The notes: generated from the letters alone by a model not told the origin. 64,000 bases of DNA from Kofleriaceae bacterium (GCA_018057825.1 JAGPCY010000018.1:35186-99185); one strand, 5' to 3'. Positions 41,449 through 56,368 are shown, counted from the first letter of the stretch. Program-made: numbers and translations.

Positions 41449-41522
41449 GGGAGGGGCTTTCGAAAGCCCCTCCCCCGGCATGCGCCGGGGCCCCCACCCG
41501 AAACGACCCCCACCCGAAACGG
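41449..41522 (+). repeat. Double-hairpin element, copy 3
   Basis: It starts 12 bases after the DUF2088 stop. Hairpin A is a perfect 26-bp palindrome, arms GGGAGGGGCTTTC and GAAAGCCCCTCCC (41449-41474). Hairpin B is CCCCGGC and GCCGGGG (41473-41490) around ATGC. The tail CCCCCACCCGAAACG is present twice in tandem (41491-41522). It lies inside the lipid cluster, before the multidomain gene. Confidence 0.9.
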
Positions 41523-41624
41523 CCCAGCGCGTGCTGCGACAGGTGGGGGTGGATCCCAGGCCATGACGTTCGCCCCGAAGTCGATCCCGATGCTGCGTTT
41601 GCCCCCGTACCCCGAGTCGATGCG

Positions 41625-46144
<4,520 letters not shown>

Positions 46145-46148
<4 letters not shown>

Positions 46149-47149
46149 CCGCCGCGGTCGACGTCGCCGCCCCGGTGGTGGTCACCGGCGCCACCGGCTT
46201 TCTCGGCGAGCACCTGTGCGCCGAGCTGGTGCGGCGCGGGCTGGCCGTGCGGGCCCTGGCCCGGACCCGCAGCGACTACCTCGAGGAGCTCGGCGTCGAG
46301 ATCGTGCGCGGCGACGTGCGGTCGGCCGGCGACCTCGACCGCGCGCTGCCCGGGACCCGCGCGGTCTTGCACCTGGCCGGCATGGTGTCGCGCGATCCCG
46401 CCGACACCACCCGGATGATGCGGCTCCACGTCGACGGCACCCGCGAGGTGCTGACGGCGATGGCGCGCCATGGCGTGCCGCGGATGGTCCTGGCCTCGAC
46501 CTCGGGGACGATCGCGGTGTCCGAGGACGAGGCCATCCTCGACGAGCGCGACGGCACGGTCGAGTCGATCGCCGCCAAGTGGCCGTACTACGCCTCGAAG
46601 ATCTACCAGGAGCGCCTGGCCTTCGATCTGGGCGGCAAGCTCGGCGTCGCCGTGGTCGCGCTCAACCCCAGCCTCCTGCTCGGGCCCGGCGACCGCCGGC
46701 TGTCGTCGACCGGCGACGTCCTCAAGTTCTTGCGCGGCCAGATCCCGACGGTGCCGCGCGGTGGCGTCAACTTCGTCGACGCCCGCGACGCCGCCGTGGC
46801 CTTCGCCAACGCCCTGACCGCCGGGACCGCGGGCGAGCGTTACCTCCTGGGTGGACCCAACTGGACCACCGCCGAGTTCTTCGCGCGCCTGGCCCGGGTG
46901 TCGAAGGTGCGTGGGCCCTGGCTCACGCTGCCCAAGGCGGTCCAGACCTGGGGCGCGGCGGCGATGGAGGAGCTGTACCGGTGGCGCGGCAAGGAGCCGC
47001 CGGTCGATCGCATCTCGGTCGAGATGGCTGAGCATTACTGGTGGTTCGACTCGACCAAGGCCGAGCGCGAGCTGGGCTTCTCGGCCCGCGATCCGCAGCT
47101 CACCCTGGCCGAGACCGTGAAGTACCTGCGCCAGGGCCTCGACGCCTGA
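46145..47149 (+). CDS. NAD-dependent epimerase/SDR oxidoreductase
   Basis: A 334-aa extended [23 protein letters not shown] near residue 11 is the cofactor motif, [16 protein letters not shown] and YYASKIYQE with the YxxxK catalytic pair (about 157) follow, and [12 protein letters not shown] is a substrate-loop motif. The family includes dihydroflavonol-4-reductase and 3-beta-HSD-type enzymes acting on lipids or sterols. GTG start overlaps the multidomain gene's TGA, so it probably acts in the same pathway, perhaps on the alcohol or ketone intermediate. Confidence 0.9.
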
Positions 47150-47212
47150 TCCGCCTGCGGCGCTCGGTCGTAACCATGGCACCCGGCGCGCGTAGACGCC
47201 GTGGGGGCCGCC

Positions 47213-48709
47213 ATGACCACCGCCGCGCCACAGCATTCGGAATATGACAGCCCGCCGGCCACCGCGTACACTGACGACGTGGTGCAACCGGGCCAGATCC
47301 TCGCGGGCAAGTTCCAGATCGAACGCGTGCTCGGCGAAGGTGGGATGGGGGTGGTGGTGGCCGCCCAGCACCTCCAGCTCGGCCAGCGGGTCGCGCTCAA
47401 GTTCCTCCTGCGCGAGGCGCTGGCCAACCCGGTGGTGGCCGAGCGGTTCCTGCGCGAGGCCCGGGCCACGGTCAAGCTCAAGAGCGAGCACGTCGGCCGG
47501 GTGATCGACGTCGGCCAGCTCGACGACGGCGCCCCGTACATCGTGATGGAGTACCTCGACGGCTGCGACCTGCAGCAGTTCCTGGCCCAGCACGCCAAGC
47601 TGCCGGTCGCCCAGGCCGTCGACTTCTGCCTGCAGGCCGCCGAGGCGGTGGCCGAGGCCCACTCGCTGGGGATCATCCATCGCGACCTCAAGCCGGCCAA
47701 CCTGTTCCTGACCGTGCGAGCCGACGGCGGGGCCCTGGTCAAGGTCCTCGACTTCGGGATCTCCAAGGCCACCGGTGAGCCCGAGGACTTCTCGCTGACC
47801 CGGACCGCGACCGTCATGGGATCGCCCGGCTACATGTCGCCCGAGCAGCTCCGCAGCGCGCGCGACGTCGACGCGCGCACCGACGTGTGGGCCTTCGGGG
47901 TCATCCTCTACGAGCTGGTCGCCGGGGTGGCGCCGTTCGCCGCCGAGTCGATCACCGAGCTGACCCTCAAGGTCGCGATGGATCCGGTGCCGCCGATGGA
48001 CCCGTCGGTGCCCGCCGGCTTCGCCGCGGTGATCCACAAGTGCCTGGCCAAGGATCCGGCGCAGCGCTTCGGCTCGATCGCCGAGCTGGCCGCGGCGCTG
48101 GCGCCCTTCGGCCCGCCGGGCTCGGCGCAGCAGGCGCAGCGCATCGCTCGGGTCCAGGCCGGCCTGGCGACCAACGTCCACAAGAGCGCGGCGATGAGCG
48201 CGGCCATGGCGGCGACCGCCGGGGTGCCGACCACGCTGTCGGCGTCGGTGATCGCGACGCCCGAGGAGGCCCCGCGCCGGCGGTACGGGCTGGCGATCGG
48301 GGCGGCGGCGGTGGTGGCGGCGGCCATCGTGACGATCGCGATCCTGGCCGGCGGAGGGGGGCGGGGTTCGGGGGCGGAGGCCGCGCCAGCGGTCCACGGC
48401 GCCAGCGGCGGCGCCGCGCCGGCGGTCGCGCCCGCGGCGGGTTCGGCGGCCGCGACCGATCCGGCGGTGGCCCCGGCAGCCGGGACCGGGGCACCGGCGG
48501 CGGGCTCGGCGGTCGCGATCGACCCGGCGGCCGCGCCCGACGCCGGCGTCGCGGTCGAGCCGGCCGCGGGTAGCGCGGCGGTCCCGTCGGTGGGCTCGGC
48601 CGGCAAGCCGAGCGCCGGCAGCGGCAAGTCCGGTCGGCGCGGTGGGCGGGGCTCGGGCGCGGCCGACGACGACGACGACGACGACGACTTCAGCAACTCG
48701 CGGCACTGA
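47213..48709 (+). CDS. Membrane Ser/Thr protein kinase
   Basis: A 498-aa Hanks-type kinase. The catalytic domain (about 34-295) has GEGGMG (41-46), the VAIK-type Lys in VALKFL, HRDLKPAN near 156, DFGISK near 180 and MSPEQL in the activation segment. A juxtamembrane Ala-rich region leads to one membrane helix (about 358-378) and an exported Ala/Gly/Pro-rich tail ending in eight Asp residues and FSNSRH. No PASTA or other sensor is visible. Typical of myxobacteria. ATG 47213 chosen; an in-frame GTG lies at 47201. Its partner may be an FHA protein such as the one at 6132. Confidence 0.93.
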   Translation: MTTAAPQHSEYDSPPATAYTDDVVQPGQILAGKFQIERVLGEGGMGVVVAAQHLQLGQRVALKFLLREALANPVVAERFLREARATVKLKSEHVGRVIDVGQLDDGAPYIVMEYLDGCDLQQFLAQHAKLPVAQAVDFCLQAAEAVAEAHSLGIIHRDLKPANLFLTVRADGGALVKVLDFGISKATGEPEDFSLTRTATVMGSPGYMSPEQLRSARDVDARTDVWAFGVILYELVAGVAPFAAESITELTLKVAMDPVPPMDPSVPAGFAAVIHKCLAKDPAQRFGSIAELAAALAPFGPPGSAQQAQRIARVQAGLATNVHKSAAMSAAMAATAGVPTTLSASVIATPEEAPRRRYGLAIGAAAVVAAAIVTIAILAGGGGRGSGAEAAPAVHGASGGAAPAVAPAAGSAAATDPAVAPAAGTGAPAAGSAVAIDPAAAPDAGVAVEPAAGSAAVPSVGSAGKPSAGSGKSGRRGGRGSGAADDDDDDDDFSNSRH

Positions 48710-48755
48710 CCCGCGCCCGCCGCGGCGGTGGCGCCGCTGACTGGAACCCGGCATC

Positions 48756-49757
48756 ATGACGACCATGCGCACCCTCCTGGCAGCGTCCCTGATCGCGGCG
48801 ACGGCGAGCGTGGCCTGGGCGCAGCCCGACGAGCTCGCGCGCAAGACCGCGGCCGAGGCGGCGTTCCGCCAGGGCAAGGATCAGATCGCCGCCGGCGACA
48901 CCGCCGGGGCGTGTGAGTCCTTCGCCAAGAGCCAGGAGCTCGATCCTCAGCTCGGCACCCAGTACAACCTCGGCCTCTGCTACGAGAAGCTCGGCAAGGT
49001 GGCCTCGGCGTGGGGGCTCTTCTCGGTCCTGGCCGAGACCGACACCAACAAGGGGCGCAAGGCCGACGCCGGCAAGCGGGCCAAGGCCCTCGCGCCCAAG
49101 CTGGTGCGGGTCCTCCTGGTCGCGCGCGGCCAGACCCCCGGCCTCACGGTCATGCGCGACGGCGCCGACATCACCGCGGCGATCGGCGTCGCGACGCCGG
49201 TCGATCCCGGTCGGTCGGTGATCACGGCGAGCGCCACCGGCTACCAGAGCTGGACCGCTGAGGTCGCGGTGATGGGCGAGGGCACCACCGTCACCGTCGA
49301 GATCCCGGCCCTCGAGAAGCTCCCCGAGGTCGCGGTGCCGCCGCCGGAGCCGGATCCCGTCCCTGCGGTCGTCGTTCCGCCGCCGCCACCGCCACCCAGC
49401 GATCCGGGCCCCGGCCGGCGCCGGCTGGCGTACATCAGCGCCGGGGTCGGCCTGGCCGCGATCGGCGTGGGCGCGACCTTCGGGATGATGGCGACCGCCG
49501 ACAACGACGAGGCCAAGCGCACCTGCGGTGGCGCGATCGACGACTGCCGCGGCGACGTGGCCGCGGCCCAGGACCTGGTCGACGGCGCGCGCACCAAGGC
49601 CTTGATCTCGACGATCGGGTTCGCGGTCGGCGGCGCCGCGGTCGTGGGTGGGGTCGTCCTGTACCTGACCGCGCCCAAGGCCCGCGAGCGCGCGGTCGCG
49701 ATCGCGCCCCACGTGGGTGCTGACGGCGGCGGCCTGGTGGTCCACGGTCGCTGGTGA
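48756..49757 (+). CDS. TPR / PEGA-like membrane protein, paralogue 1
   Basis: A 333-aa exported protein; signal about 1-22 (an in-frame ATG at 48765 gives a shorter one). A TPR-like unit (FRQGKDQIAAGDTAGACESF, YNLGLCYEKLGKVASAW) is followed by a PEGA-like beta domain (VMRDGADITAAIGVATPVDP, ATGYQSW). After a Pro-rich linker come two hydrophobic segments enclosing a loop with a Cys pair (TCGGAIDDC). The protein at 53637 has the same architecture. It may be a stress- or kinase-linked envelope protein; a hexamer array follows its stop by one base. Confidence 0.82.
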   Translation: MTTMRTLLAASLIAATASVAWAQPDELARKTAAEAAFRQGKDQIAAGDTAGACESFAKSQELDPQLGTQYNLGLCYEKLGKVASAWGLFSVLAETDTNKGRKADAGKRAKALAPKLVRVLLVARGQTPGLTVMRDGADITAAIGVATPVDPGRSVITASATGYQSWTAEVAVMGEGTTVTVEIPALEKLPEVAVPPPEPDPVPAVVVPPPPPPPSDPGPGRRRLAYISAGVGLAAIGVGATFGMMATADNDEAKRTCGGAIDDCRGDVAAAQDLVDGARTKALISTIGFAVGGAAVVGGVVLYLTAPKARERAVAIAPHVGADGGGLVVHGRW

Positions 49758-49758
49758 T

Positions 49759-49888
49759 CGAGACGGAGACCGAGACCGAGGCGGAGACCGAGACCGAGGC
49801 GGAGACCGAGTCCGAGGCGGAGGCCGAGACCGAGGCGGAGGCCGAGACCGAGGCGGAGACCGAGTCCGAGGCGGAGACCGAGGTGGAG
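49759..49888 (+). repeat. GAG-N-C-S hexamer array 5
   Basis: About 21 hexamers start one base after the TGA of the TPR/PEGA-like gene on the same strand. Repeats GAGACC, GAGGCG, GAGTCC and GAGGCC. It ends about 80 bases before the pdxJ start. Confidence 0.92.
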
Positions 49889-49969
49889 GCGCGGCGCGGT
49901 GACCGACGGGTGGGATCGGCGACGCGAACGGGTGACTTGTGCGCGGTCCGGACCTAAGGTCTCGCCGCC

Positions 49970-50724
<755 letters not shown>

Positions 50725-50728
<4 letters not shown>

Positions 50729-51270
50729 GCCGCGCCGTCGCGCTGGGCCTGGTCCTGGTCGCCACCGCCTGCCGTCCGCGGCCGACGCCGGCGCCGACCT
50801 GTCCGACCGCGCCGGTGGTCGCGTCGAGTCCCGAGGCGCTGGCCGCGCTGGCCGGTTGTCGCCGCGTGGCCGGGCTGACCGTGCGCGGCGCCGGGCCGCT
50901 GTCGCTGGCGCCGCTGGCCGACCTCGAGCGCGTCGACGGCGATCTGGTGATCGGCCCGACCCTGGCCCTCGACGCGGTCGGGCTGCCGGCCCTGGTCGAG
51001 GTCGGCGGCCGGCTGGCGGTGGTGTCGTCGGCCGCCGCCGCCGGGCTCTACGCGCCGCGCCTGACCGCGGTCGGCGCCCTCGAGGTCAGGGACGACCTCA
51101 GCCTGGCGACCGTGAGCCTGCCGGCGCTGGCGACGGTGGCGGGCCCGGTGACCCTGACGCGGCTGCCGGCCCTTGAGCTGGTCGACACCAGCGCCTTGGT
51201 CCGCGTCGACGGCGCGGTCGCGATCGCGGTGCCCGAGGGCGCGCTGTGGCTCGGCCGCCGGCCGCCGTGA
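50725..51270 (+). CDS. Lipoprotein with receptor-L-domain-like repeats
   Basis: A 181-aa lipoprotein (lipobox VATAC, Cys 16). After a Pro/Thr linker the body is made of alternating LxxLxxV strands ([40 protein letters not shown]) such as those in receptor-L/leucine-rich beta-helix proteins of myxobacteria. No Cys besides the lipid anchor and those near residues 28 and 46. Coupled to pdxJ by GTGA, apparently by compaction rather than function. Confidence 0.75.
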
Positions 51271-51315
51271 TCAGGCCCACCAGGACCTCGGCCGTCGCGT
51301 GTTACGATCGTCGCC

Positions 51316-53589
51316 ATGGGACGAATCGCCGTGGTCTGTACGCTGGCGGTCTGGCTTGGCGCCTGCGCGTCGTCGAAGCCCGCCGGCACCTGTGACCCCG
51401 AGGACGACGACTGTCCGGCCGGCTTCACCTGCTCGACCGCCGGGCAGTGTGAGCCGGCGGTCGACGGCGCCGTCGACGTCGACGCCGGCGCTGACGCCGC
51501 GGTCGACGCCGCGCCCGGCCTGGGCTTTGGCGAGCCGTGCACCGGCAACCGCGAGTGCGAGTCCGGCGTCTGCATCTTCGTCGGCACCGGCGGTCGCTGC
51601 ACCCGGCTGTGCAGCGACGACTGCCCGACCGAGTGGGGGTGCTACGGCGTCATCGACGTGATCGATCCCGGCGAGATCGACAACGTCTGCGTGCCGGTGA
51701 TCGACAACCTGTGCACCGCGTGCAGCGGCGATCCCGAGTGCACGCAGCTCGGCATGGACCGGTGCCTGACCTACCCCGACGGCGATCGCTACTGCAGCCG
51801 CGACTGCTCGCGGGTCGGCTGCCCGACCGGGTATCGCTGCGAGGCCATGACCCTCGGCGGCACGCCGGTGCAGCAGTGCGTGCCGATGAGCGGCGCGTGC
51901 GACTGCGACGCCACCAACACCGGGATGATGGAGGCGTGCACGATCACGACGCCGCTGGCGACGACCTGCGACGGCATGCGGACGTGTCAGGGCGCGACCG
52001 GGTGGGGCGGATGTCAGGCCCCGGCGACCACCGACGATCCCGACGGCACCTACGCCGACGCCAACTGCGACGGCGTCGACGGCGAGTACGCCCGCGGCGT
52101 CTTCGTCGCCGGCGGCGGCGCCAACACGCCGACCTGCGGCCTGACCCACACCACGCCGTGCCAGACGATCGGCTACGGCGTCGTGCGCGCCGCCACCGCG
52201 GGTCGCAACCACGTCTTCGTCCAGGCCGGCGTCTACAACGAGGTGGTGGTGCTGGTGAACGGCGTCAACATCTGGGGCGGCTACAACTTCGGCTGGCAGC
52301 GCGCGTCGTACGCGACCCCCGGCCACCGCGTCGAGATCGTCGGACGCCAGGACACCGCGGCCGGCGGCGACGGCGAGTACCTCGCGGTGCGCGCCCACGA
52401 TCTGATCGTGCCGGTGACCCTGGGCGACCTGGTGATCACCGGCCCCGACGCCGCCGGCGACGTCGGCGGCGACGGTCGCTCGAGCTACGCCGTCCACGTC
52501 GACAGCGCCACCGTCCGGCTCGAGCGGGTCGCGATCAACGGCGGCGCCGGCGCCGCGGGCGCGTCTGGGACGCCGGGCACCAACGCGGTCGCGGTCGACG
52601 CCACCGCCGGCATGAACGGCACCCGCGGCGGCGATGGGCGGCAATACACAACTACTTGCGATTCGAGTGGCCGTGGTGCGGCGGGCCCAGCAGGTACGAA
52701 TACCTGTAGCGCGAGCCCTTCGACGCGCGGCATGAACGGAGGCGCCGGCGGCGCTGGTGGCCAAATGGATACCGACTGCAGCGTGCTGTCGCTCGACTAC
52801 GACGCTCGCCCGGGCGCCAACGGTTCCGCTGCGTCTCATCGCAACGGCAGCTTCGGCGCTCCCGGCACCGGCGGGTCGGGCGGTGAGACCTGTGGCCCGA
52901 CGACCGCCGGCGGTCCGGGCGAGGTGGTCAACGGCGGGCGCGGCGCGGGCGGCGCGGGCGGCACGGTCGCCGGCGGCTACTGGTACGGCAACGGCGGCGG
53001 CGCCGGTGGTACCGGTGAGAACGGCGGCGGTGGCGGCGGCGGGGGCGGCGCTGGCGGCTGCGACACCGGCACAGATAGCTACGGTGGCGGTGGCGGCGGC
53101 GGTGGCGCGGGGGGCTGTGCGGCCCGTGCTGGTGGTGGCGGCGGCGGTGGTGGCGGCGGCAGCTTCGGCGTGTTCGCGGTCGGCGGTGCGACCGTCACGA
53201 TCAGCGGTTGCACTGTGGCCCGCGGTGCGGCCGGCCGTGGCGGCCCCGGTGGCGTCGGCGGGCGGGGCCAAAGCGGTGGTGCGGGGAACTCCGGCGGTGC
53301 GTTCCCCGGCGGCGCGATGCCCGGGCGCGGCGGCAACGGCGGTCACGGTGGCCACGGCGGCGGCGGCGGCGGCGGGCAGGGCGGCCGCTCGGTCGGCTTG
53401 GCATGGATCCCCGGGACCACGGTCACCCACGACTGCACGATCACCGGCGGCGCCGCCGGGGGCGGTGGTGACGGCGGGGTGCATGCGCCGACCGCGCCGG
53501 TCGCCGAGCGCGACGGCAATGACGGCGCCCCTGGCACCGGGGGCACGCTCCAGACCACGCGGGCCTGCACGAGCGCGACGAGCTGCTGA
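51316..53589 (+). CDS. Large Cys-rich/Gly-rich surface lipoprotein
   Basis: A 757-aa lipoprotein (lipobox WLGAC, Cys 17). Residues about 26-210 are Cys-rich with disulfide-knot units (GEPCTGNRECESGVCIF). From about 255 come beta-helix-like turns (GRNHVFVQAGVYNEVVVLVN, VTLGDLVITG). Residues about 430-720 are extremely Gly-rich with many Gly-Gly-X runs, interrupted by a strand VGGATVTISGC. Such tails resemble adhesive or PE_PGRS-like surfaces in form only. A long antisense open frame exists but has no family features. A short stretch near 52640-52860 has lower GC. Confidence 0.8.
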   Translation: MGRIAVVCTLAVWLGACASSKPAGTCDPEDDDCPAGFTCSTAGQCEPAVDGAVDVDAGADAAVDAAPGLGFGEPCTGNRECESGVCIFVGTGGRCTRLCSDDCPTEWGCYGVIDVIDPGEIDNVCVPVIDNLCTACSGDPECTQLGMDRCLTYPDGDRYCSRDCSRVGCPTGYRCEAMTLGGTPVQQCVPMSGACDCDATNTGMMEACTITTPLATTCDGMRTCQGATGWGGCQAPATTDDPDGTYADANCDGVDGEYARGVFVAGGGANTPTCGLTHTTPCQTIGYGVVRAATAGRNHVFVQAGVYNEVVVLVNGVNIWGGYNFGWQRASYATPGHRVEIVGRQDTAAGGDGEYLAVRAHDLIVPVTLGDLVITGPDAAGDVGGDGRSSYAVHVDSATVRLERVAINGGAGAAGASGTPGTNAVAVDATAGMNGTRGGDGRQYTTTCDSSGRGAAGPAGTNTCSASPSTRGMNGGAGGAGGQMDTDCSVLSLDYDARPGANGSAASHRNGSFGAPGTGGSGGETCGPTTAGGPGEVVNGGRGAGGAGGTVAGGYWYGNGGGAGGTGENGGGGGGGGGAGGCDTGTDSYGGGGGGGGAGGCAARAGGGGGGGGGGSFGVFAVGGATVTISGCTVARGAAGRGGPGGVGGRGQSGGAGNSGGAFPGGAMPGRGGNGGHGGHGGGGGGGQGGRSVGLAWIPGTTVTHDCTITGGAAGGGGDGGVHAPTAPVAERDGNDGAPGTGGTLQTTRACTSATSC

Positions 53590-53636
53590 CGCGTGGGAGC
53601 TGGTGGCGGGCCACGGATTGCGCTAACCTTCGAAGC

Positions 53637-54596
53637 GTGAGAACCTGGAGGATCGTGGTCAGTAGTCTCATGTTGGCGGCTGTATCAGTTCGTGCCGACG
53701 ATGGATCAATCGCGGAGCAGCTGTTCCGCGATGGCAAGCGCCTACTCGCTGAGGGGAAGGTTCCCGAAGCATGCCTGGCGTTCGAGGGGAGCTACCGCAA
53801 GGAGCCGGCGACGTCGACACTGCTCAATCTCGCCGACTGCCACGAAAAGGACGGACGGTTGGCATCTGCCTGGTCGGCTTTCGTGGAGGCCGAGAGGTTG
53901 TTGCGTGATCGGCATGACCTCTCCGCCTTGAGAGATGTTGCGCGCGGTCGCGCTGCAGCCCTCGAGCCGCGTCTGTCGCGCTTGCGGATCGACGTGCCGA
54001 TAGAGAGCGCAGTTGAGGGGCTGTCCGTGCGGCGGGGTGAGGCCATTCTCGATCGCGCCGAATGGGGTACTGCTATCGCAGTCGATCGCGGTCAATACTT
54101 GGTATCCGCTCAGGCGCCGGGGCGGGAGGCATGGTCAACAGCCGTGGTCGTTGGAACCGAAGGTGACTACCGCGTCGTGGGGGTTCCGGTGCTGGCGGTC
54201 GCAGCAGCTCCGGTTCCTGTCGGGCCGCCCGCCCCCAAGCGTGGTCGTGTGGGCTGGTACGTGATGGCTGGTGGTGGCGCCTTAGTGGCGGGATCGTTTG
54301 CCGTGGGGTGGTTAGCAAAGAACAAGCTCGACGACGCCAAGTCGTTGTGCGGTGACGACCTTCGTTGCGATAGCGAAGCGGATCGCAGCACCGGACAGGC
54401 ACTTGTCGACGCGTCTCGCCTTCGCGGCAACATCGCGACCGGACTTGCGGTTGGTGGCCTTCTGGCGATCGGAACGGGCGTCGCCGTCGTGCTACTAGCC
54501 AAGCCCGGCCGCGTCGAGCGGCGGCGAACGGCCGTTCACCTCGTGCCCGTGCTTGCGGCCGACCGGCTCGGTTTTGTCGTCGGGGGGGCGCTGTGA
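53637..54596 (+). CDS. TPR / PEGA-like membrane protein, paralogue 2
   Basis: A 319-aa protein with signal (about 1-20). Its parts match the 333-aa protein at 48756: TPR-like RDGKRLLAEGKVPEACLAFE and LNLADCHEKDGRLASAWSAF, a beta domain, a linker, and two membrane segments around a Cys-containing loop (CGDDLRCDSEAD). Base composition is lower in GC than its paralogue, with many A/T third positions. GTG start. GTGA overlap with the FG-GAP gene suggests joint function at the envelope. Confidence 0.8.
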   Translation: MRTWRIVVSSLMLAAVSVRADDGSIAEQLFRDGKRLLAEGKVPEACLAFEGSYRKEPATSTLLNLADCHEKDGRLASAWSAFVEAERLLRDRHDLSALRDVARGRAAALEPRLSRLRIDVPIESAVEGLSVRRGEAILDRAEWGTAIAVDRGQYLVSAQAPGREAWSTAVVVGTEGDYRVVGVPVLAVAAAPVPVGPPAPKRGRVGWYVMAGGGALVAGSFAVGWLAKNKLDDAKSLCGDDLRCDSEADRSTGQALVDASRLRGNIATGLAVGGLLAIGTGVAVVLLAKPGRVERRRTAVHLVPVLAADRLGFVVGGAL

Positions 54597-56368
54597 GGCG
54601 CCTGTTGCTCACAGTGATCGCGTGTCTGGCGTTTGCCGCCTGCAATACGATCCTGGGAACGAATGATGTCACAGGTCCGGTCGATGGCGACGCCGCAGTG
54701 GATGCGTCGAATTTGCCTCCGTCCGTAACCAGGTTGCGTAGTCCGGCGCTTGGGTATCCAACTGGCTCTGTTCATGCGACGGCGTCCTTGCGTCCTCGGT
54801 TTGCCTGGTATGCGACGCCTGGCGCCGTAAGGTACGAGTTGCAGGTCGATGACTCGTGTGCCGTGGCGGCGTTTCGTGGATGCTTGTTTCCATCGCCAGA
54901 GTTGGATGTGGCGCAGATTTCAGAGAATAGCTACATGCCTTCGACTGACCTTTCCGTTGCCATGACTCGTCCGGTGGGGCGTCGCTATTACTGGCGGGTT
55001 CGTGCCTGCAATGAGCATGGCTGTGGTGGCTATAGTGAGGTGTGGTATCTGGACGTGGGTCGCCTGCGCGACGATGTCAATGGCGACGGCTACGGTGACG
55101 TTGTCGTGGGCATCGCGTCAGGGGCAACGGAGGTGGCAGCGGTTGGTCGCGCATATATCGTGTTCGGCCAAGGGGGGAGCGATACGCCAATCACTGTGGC
55201 GCTGACTGATCCTCGCGCTGTGACCGATGGGCGCTACGGGGCGGCAGTTGCTATGGTTGGGGACCTGAACTCGGATGGATACGGTGACGTTGCTGTAGGC
55301 TCATCGGGGACGATGCGGGCATCCCATCTTGGTTGGGTCTATGTCTACGCAGGGCGTGGCGCGTGGCCGCCCACGGTCGCTGCAGAGAGCGGCGGGTACG
55401 GTCTTGCGGAGCCGGACGCTGCGAACTATTTTGGCGCCGCGATTGCCGGCGGTGGCGACATCAACGGTGATGGGTACGCCGATTTTGCGGTGGCTGCGCT
55501 CGAGCCGAGCCTTGCCGCCACATCGCCAGGGTATGCGTATGTCAACTATGGTCGGCCGACTCTTCCTGTTTCTCAGCTTGGGTCTGATCGGAACATTCCA
55601 GATCCACTTGGTGGAAAGACCGGGTTGTTTGGCTGGTCGCTGAGCGTCGGTGATGTGGATGAAGATGGATTTGGCGACCTTGTGGTCGGGGCGATCGGGC
55701 GTGATGGGCTGGCTGGTGAGGTTAGTGTCTTCGTCGGAGGACGAGATTCGGGTGTGCCTCCGATTGTTGTGACGAACGCCTCGGCGCGTCTCTCGCCGGC
55801 CGTCGCGGGGCCTGCCGCCTTTGGCTTCGCCTCGGCCGTTTGCGGTAATATTCTCGCAATGGGGGCTCCTCTCGAGAGCGCCCCGGGGCAAGGAGCGGGT
55901 CGGGTCCGCCTCTATCGCGCGGGCGGTCCATTGCCGGCAGAGGTGCTTGCTTATGACCGTGTTATCGATGATCCAAGTGGCGCGATTCGTGCGTCGTTTG
56001 GAACAGATCTTGGTTGTGGCGACGTGACTGCGGACGGACGGTCGGATTTGGTCGCTTCGGCGCCTACGCCGGATGATGAGGGCGTTGTCTTCGTATTTAG
56101 TGATGCAAGTGGCTTGCCGGGTTCGCCGATCGCGACGCTGACCGGGGGCGTGGGTGTCGTGGGGCACCGGATCAAGCTGACGGATTTCAACGGTGACGGG
56201 ATCTCAGACATTGTTGCGTCGCGCCTGCGGGGCCCGCTTACACCGGAAGGCGCCGTCCTCGTGTGGTTTGGGCGAAAGGCCTGGCCGAGCAAAATCACTT
56301 CAGCCGACTTGACGGTTCCGAACCCCAGCGGCGTCTCTGCGGAGCGATTCGGAGAGGCGCTCAACTAG
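54593..56368 (+). CDS. FG-GAP repeat lipoprotein
   Basis: A 591-aa lipoprotein (lipobox AFAAC, Cys 17). Residues about 43-155 form a fibronectin-like domain (RPRFAWYATPGAVRYELQVD). Six calcium-binding FG-GAP/integrin-type units follow: VNGDGYGDVVVG (about 160), LNSDGYGDVAVG (223), INGDGYADFAVA (289), VDEDGFGDLVVG (353), VTADGRSDLVAS (477) and FNGDGISDIVAS (531). They probably form a seven-bladed propeller on the cell surface. The gene has clearly lower GC than most of the window: 29 of 60 bases in 55561-55620 are G or C. Stop-free minus-strand frames inside are shadows. Confidence 0.88.
   Translation: MRRLLLTVIACLAFAACNTILGTNDVTGPVDGDAAVDASNLPPSVTRLRSPALGYPTGSVHATASLRPRFAWYATPGAVRYELQVDDSCAVAAFRGCLFPSPELDVAQISENSYMPSTDLSVAMTRPVGRRYYWRVRACNEHGCGGYSEVWYLDVGRLRDDVNGDGYGDVVVGIASGATEVAAVGRAYIVFGQGGSDTPITVALTDPRAVTDGRYGAAVAMVGDLNSDGYGDVAVGSSGTMRASHLGWVYVYAGRGAWPPTVAAESGGYGLAEPDAANYFGAAIAGGGDINGDGYADFAVAALEPSLAATSPGYAYVNYGRPTLPVSQLGSDRNIPDPLGGKTGLFGWSLSVGDVDEDGFGDLVVGAIGRDGLAGEVSVFVGGRDSGVPPIVVTNASARLSPAVAGPAAFGFASAVCGNILAMGAPLESAPGQGAGRVRLYRAGGPLPAEVLAYDRVIDDPSGAIRASFGTDLGCGDVTADGRSDLVASAPTPDDEGVVFVFSDASGLPGSPIATLTGGVGVVGHRIKLTDFNGDGISDIVASRLRGPLTPEGAVLVWFGRKAWPSKITSADLTVPNPSGVSAERFGEALN

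Noticed and set aside
49754-49957. Open frame encoding Glu-Thr/Glu-Ala repeats
   Set aside because: Produced by the hexamer array; stop-free in every frame, no start signal.
51271-53484. 737-codon antisense frame in the Gly-rich lipoprotein gene
   Set aside because: Complement of Gly/Ala codons gives Ala/Arg-rich sequence without signal or fold.
55301-56167. 288-codon minus-strand frame inside the FG-GAP gene
   Set aside because: No family motif; lies opposite six clear FG-GAP units.
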